This document shows, piece by piece, positions 4,531-5,182 of a stretch of 5,182 bases of DNA. The notes under the pieces were generated by a model that saw only the letters and a list, made by a program, of their open reading frames with translations, did not search any database and was not told the DNA's origin. This DNA comes from Paracoccaceae bacterium (lineage in GTDB: Bacteria > Pseudomonadota > Alphaproteobacteria > Rhodobacterales > Rhodobacteraceae). Location: positions 1 to 5,182 of the forward strand of contig JAFIEC010000280.1 of assembly GCA_020832725.1 (NCBI GenBank), given 5' to 3'. Made by a program: the position numbers and the translations under genes. Each line of letters begins with the position of its first letter. Positions within the stretch are counted from its first letter, which is position 1.

Positions 4531-5182
4531 ATGGCTACCAAACTGCTTTCCGGCTCGGCCCTTGCGTTGGTGCTTGCCGCTTCGGGCGCGCAGGCGCAGG
4601 TGACGATCGACTGGTGGCACGCCATGGGCGGCGAGCTTGGCGAACTGCTCGAGGGTGTCGCGCAGGGCTTCAACGAAAGCCAGGGCGACTTTGTCGTGCG
4701 CCCGTCGTTCCGCGGCACCTATACCGAGACGATGACCGGTGCCATCGCCGCCTTCCGCGCCGGCCAGCAGCCTGCCATCGTGCAGGTGTTCGAGGTCGGC
4801 ACCGGCACCATGATGGCGGCCGAGGGCGCGATCTATCCGATCTATCAGCTGATGGCCGATTTCGACGTGCCGTTCGACCCCGACGCCTACCTGCCGGCAG
4901 TCGTGGGCTACTACACCGATCCGAACGGGAACATGCTGTCCTTCCCGTTCAACAGCTCCACGCCGATCATGTACTACAACAAGGATATCTTCTCGGCCGC
5001 CGGGCTTGATCCGGAAACGCCGCCCGCGACCTGGGCCGAGGTCGAGGCGGCGTCGATCGCAATCCTCGAATCGGGAGCAGCGCCCTGCGGTTTCACCACC
5101 TCCTGGCCGTCCTGGGTGATGCTGGAGAACTTCTCGGCCTGGCACAACATCCCGCTGGGAACGCAGGAAAACGGCTTCGGCG
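4531..5182 (+). CDS. ugpB: sn-glycerol-3-phosphate ABC transporter periplasmic binding protein (5' part)
   Basis: The window holds the first 217 codons, roughly half of a protein near 430 residues; it runs off the end in an open frame. UgpB captures sn-glycerol-3-phosphate (and glycerophosphodiesters) in the periplasm for the UgpAEC importer. The N-terminus is a Sec signal peptide: Lys4, a hydrophobic stretch at 10-18, and an AQA cleavage site at 20-22. The mature part tracks E. coli UgpB closely: TIDWWHAMGGELG, AIAAFRAGQQPAIVQVFEVG, GYYTD, FPFNSSTPIMYYNKD and LENFSAW. Tyr64, Glu88 and Ser143 occupy the places of E. coli ligand residues Tyr65, Glu89 and Ser144 (recalled, not aligned by program). 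The ATG at 4531 has AAAGGTGA (4518-4525) five bases upstream. It diverges from the Nudix gene; a candidate Pho box precedes it. ugpA, ugpE and ugpC probably follow outside. Confidence 0.96.
   Translation, partial: MATKLLSGSALALVLAASGAQAQVTIDWWHAMGGELGELLEGVAQGFNESQGDFVVRPSFRGTYTETMTGAIAAFRAGQQPAIVQVFEVGTGTMMAAEGAIYPIYQLMADFDVPFDPDAYLPAVVGYYTDPNGNMLSFPFNSSTPIMYYNKDIFSAAGLDPETPPATWAEVEAASIAILESGAAPCGFTTSWPSWVMLENFSAWHNIPLGTQENGFG

Noticed and set aside
4516..5145. 209-codon minus-strand frame opposite ugpB
   Set aside because: The plus strand here encodes UgpB without interruption and with a signal peptide; the antisense frame has no recognisable domain.

Overview
This window looks like a piece of a high-GC alphaproteobacterial chromosome, most likely from a member of the Rhodobacterales (Rhodobacter/Paracoccus/Rhodovulum-like). 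That placement rests on recalled protein resemblance, GC-biased codons, and a familiar gene order: Nudix, SDR, small two-TM protein, PduO-type cobalamin adenosyltransferase, etfB, etfA. It is inference; no search was run.

Layout. Six genes lie on the minus strand and one on the plus strand. Reading the minus strand in its own direction: a Nudix hydrolase of NUDT19-like layout (4279-3584); a short-chain dehydrogenase/reductase whose GTG start overlaps the Nudix stop by four bases (3587-2748) and which carries an in-frame amber codon; after a 72-base gap, a 69-residue HIG1-like two-TM protein (2675-2466); one base after its stop, a PduO-type ATP:cob(I)alamin adenosyltransferase (2464-1892); after a 136-base gap with leader-like structure, the electron transfer flavoprotein subunits etfB (1755-994) and etfA (994-68), which overlap by one base. 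On the plus strand, diverging from the Nudix gene across a 251-base gap, is the 5' part of ugpB (4531 to the window end), the periplasmic binding protein for sn-glycerol-3-phosphate. The first 60 bases hold a long G homopolymer in very GC-rich sequence and may be a contig edge.

How the genes may work together. ETF collects electrons from acyl-CoA dehydrogenases and passes them through ETF-ubiquinone oxidoreductase to the respiratory chain. The adenosyltransferase makes coenzyme B12, used by methylmalonyl-CoA mutase when odd-chain fatty acids or branched-chain amino acids are degraded. The Nudix protein resembles CoA/acyl-CoA diphosphatases, and HIG1 proteins associate with respiratory complexes in eukaryotes. 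A shared theme of acyl-CoA oxidation and respiration is therefore plausible but inferred. ugpB belongs to a separate phosphate/glycerol-phosphate uptake system and probably begins a ugpBAEC-type operon.

Points deserving a second look: the amber codon plus loss of the catalytic Tyr in the SDR gene; 11-bp-period TGTCA repeats resembling Pho boxes on both strands of the ugpB/Nudix gap; and a mutually exclusive hairpin set in the etfB leader. I saw no mobile element, CRISPR array, tRNA, rRNA or clearly novel system.
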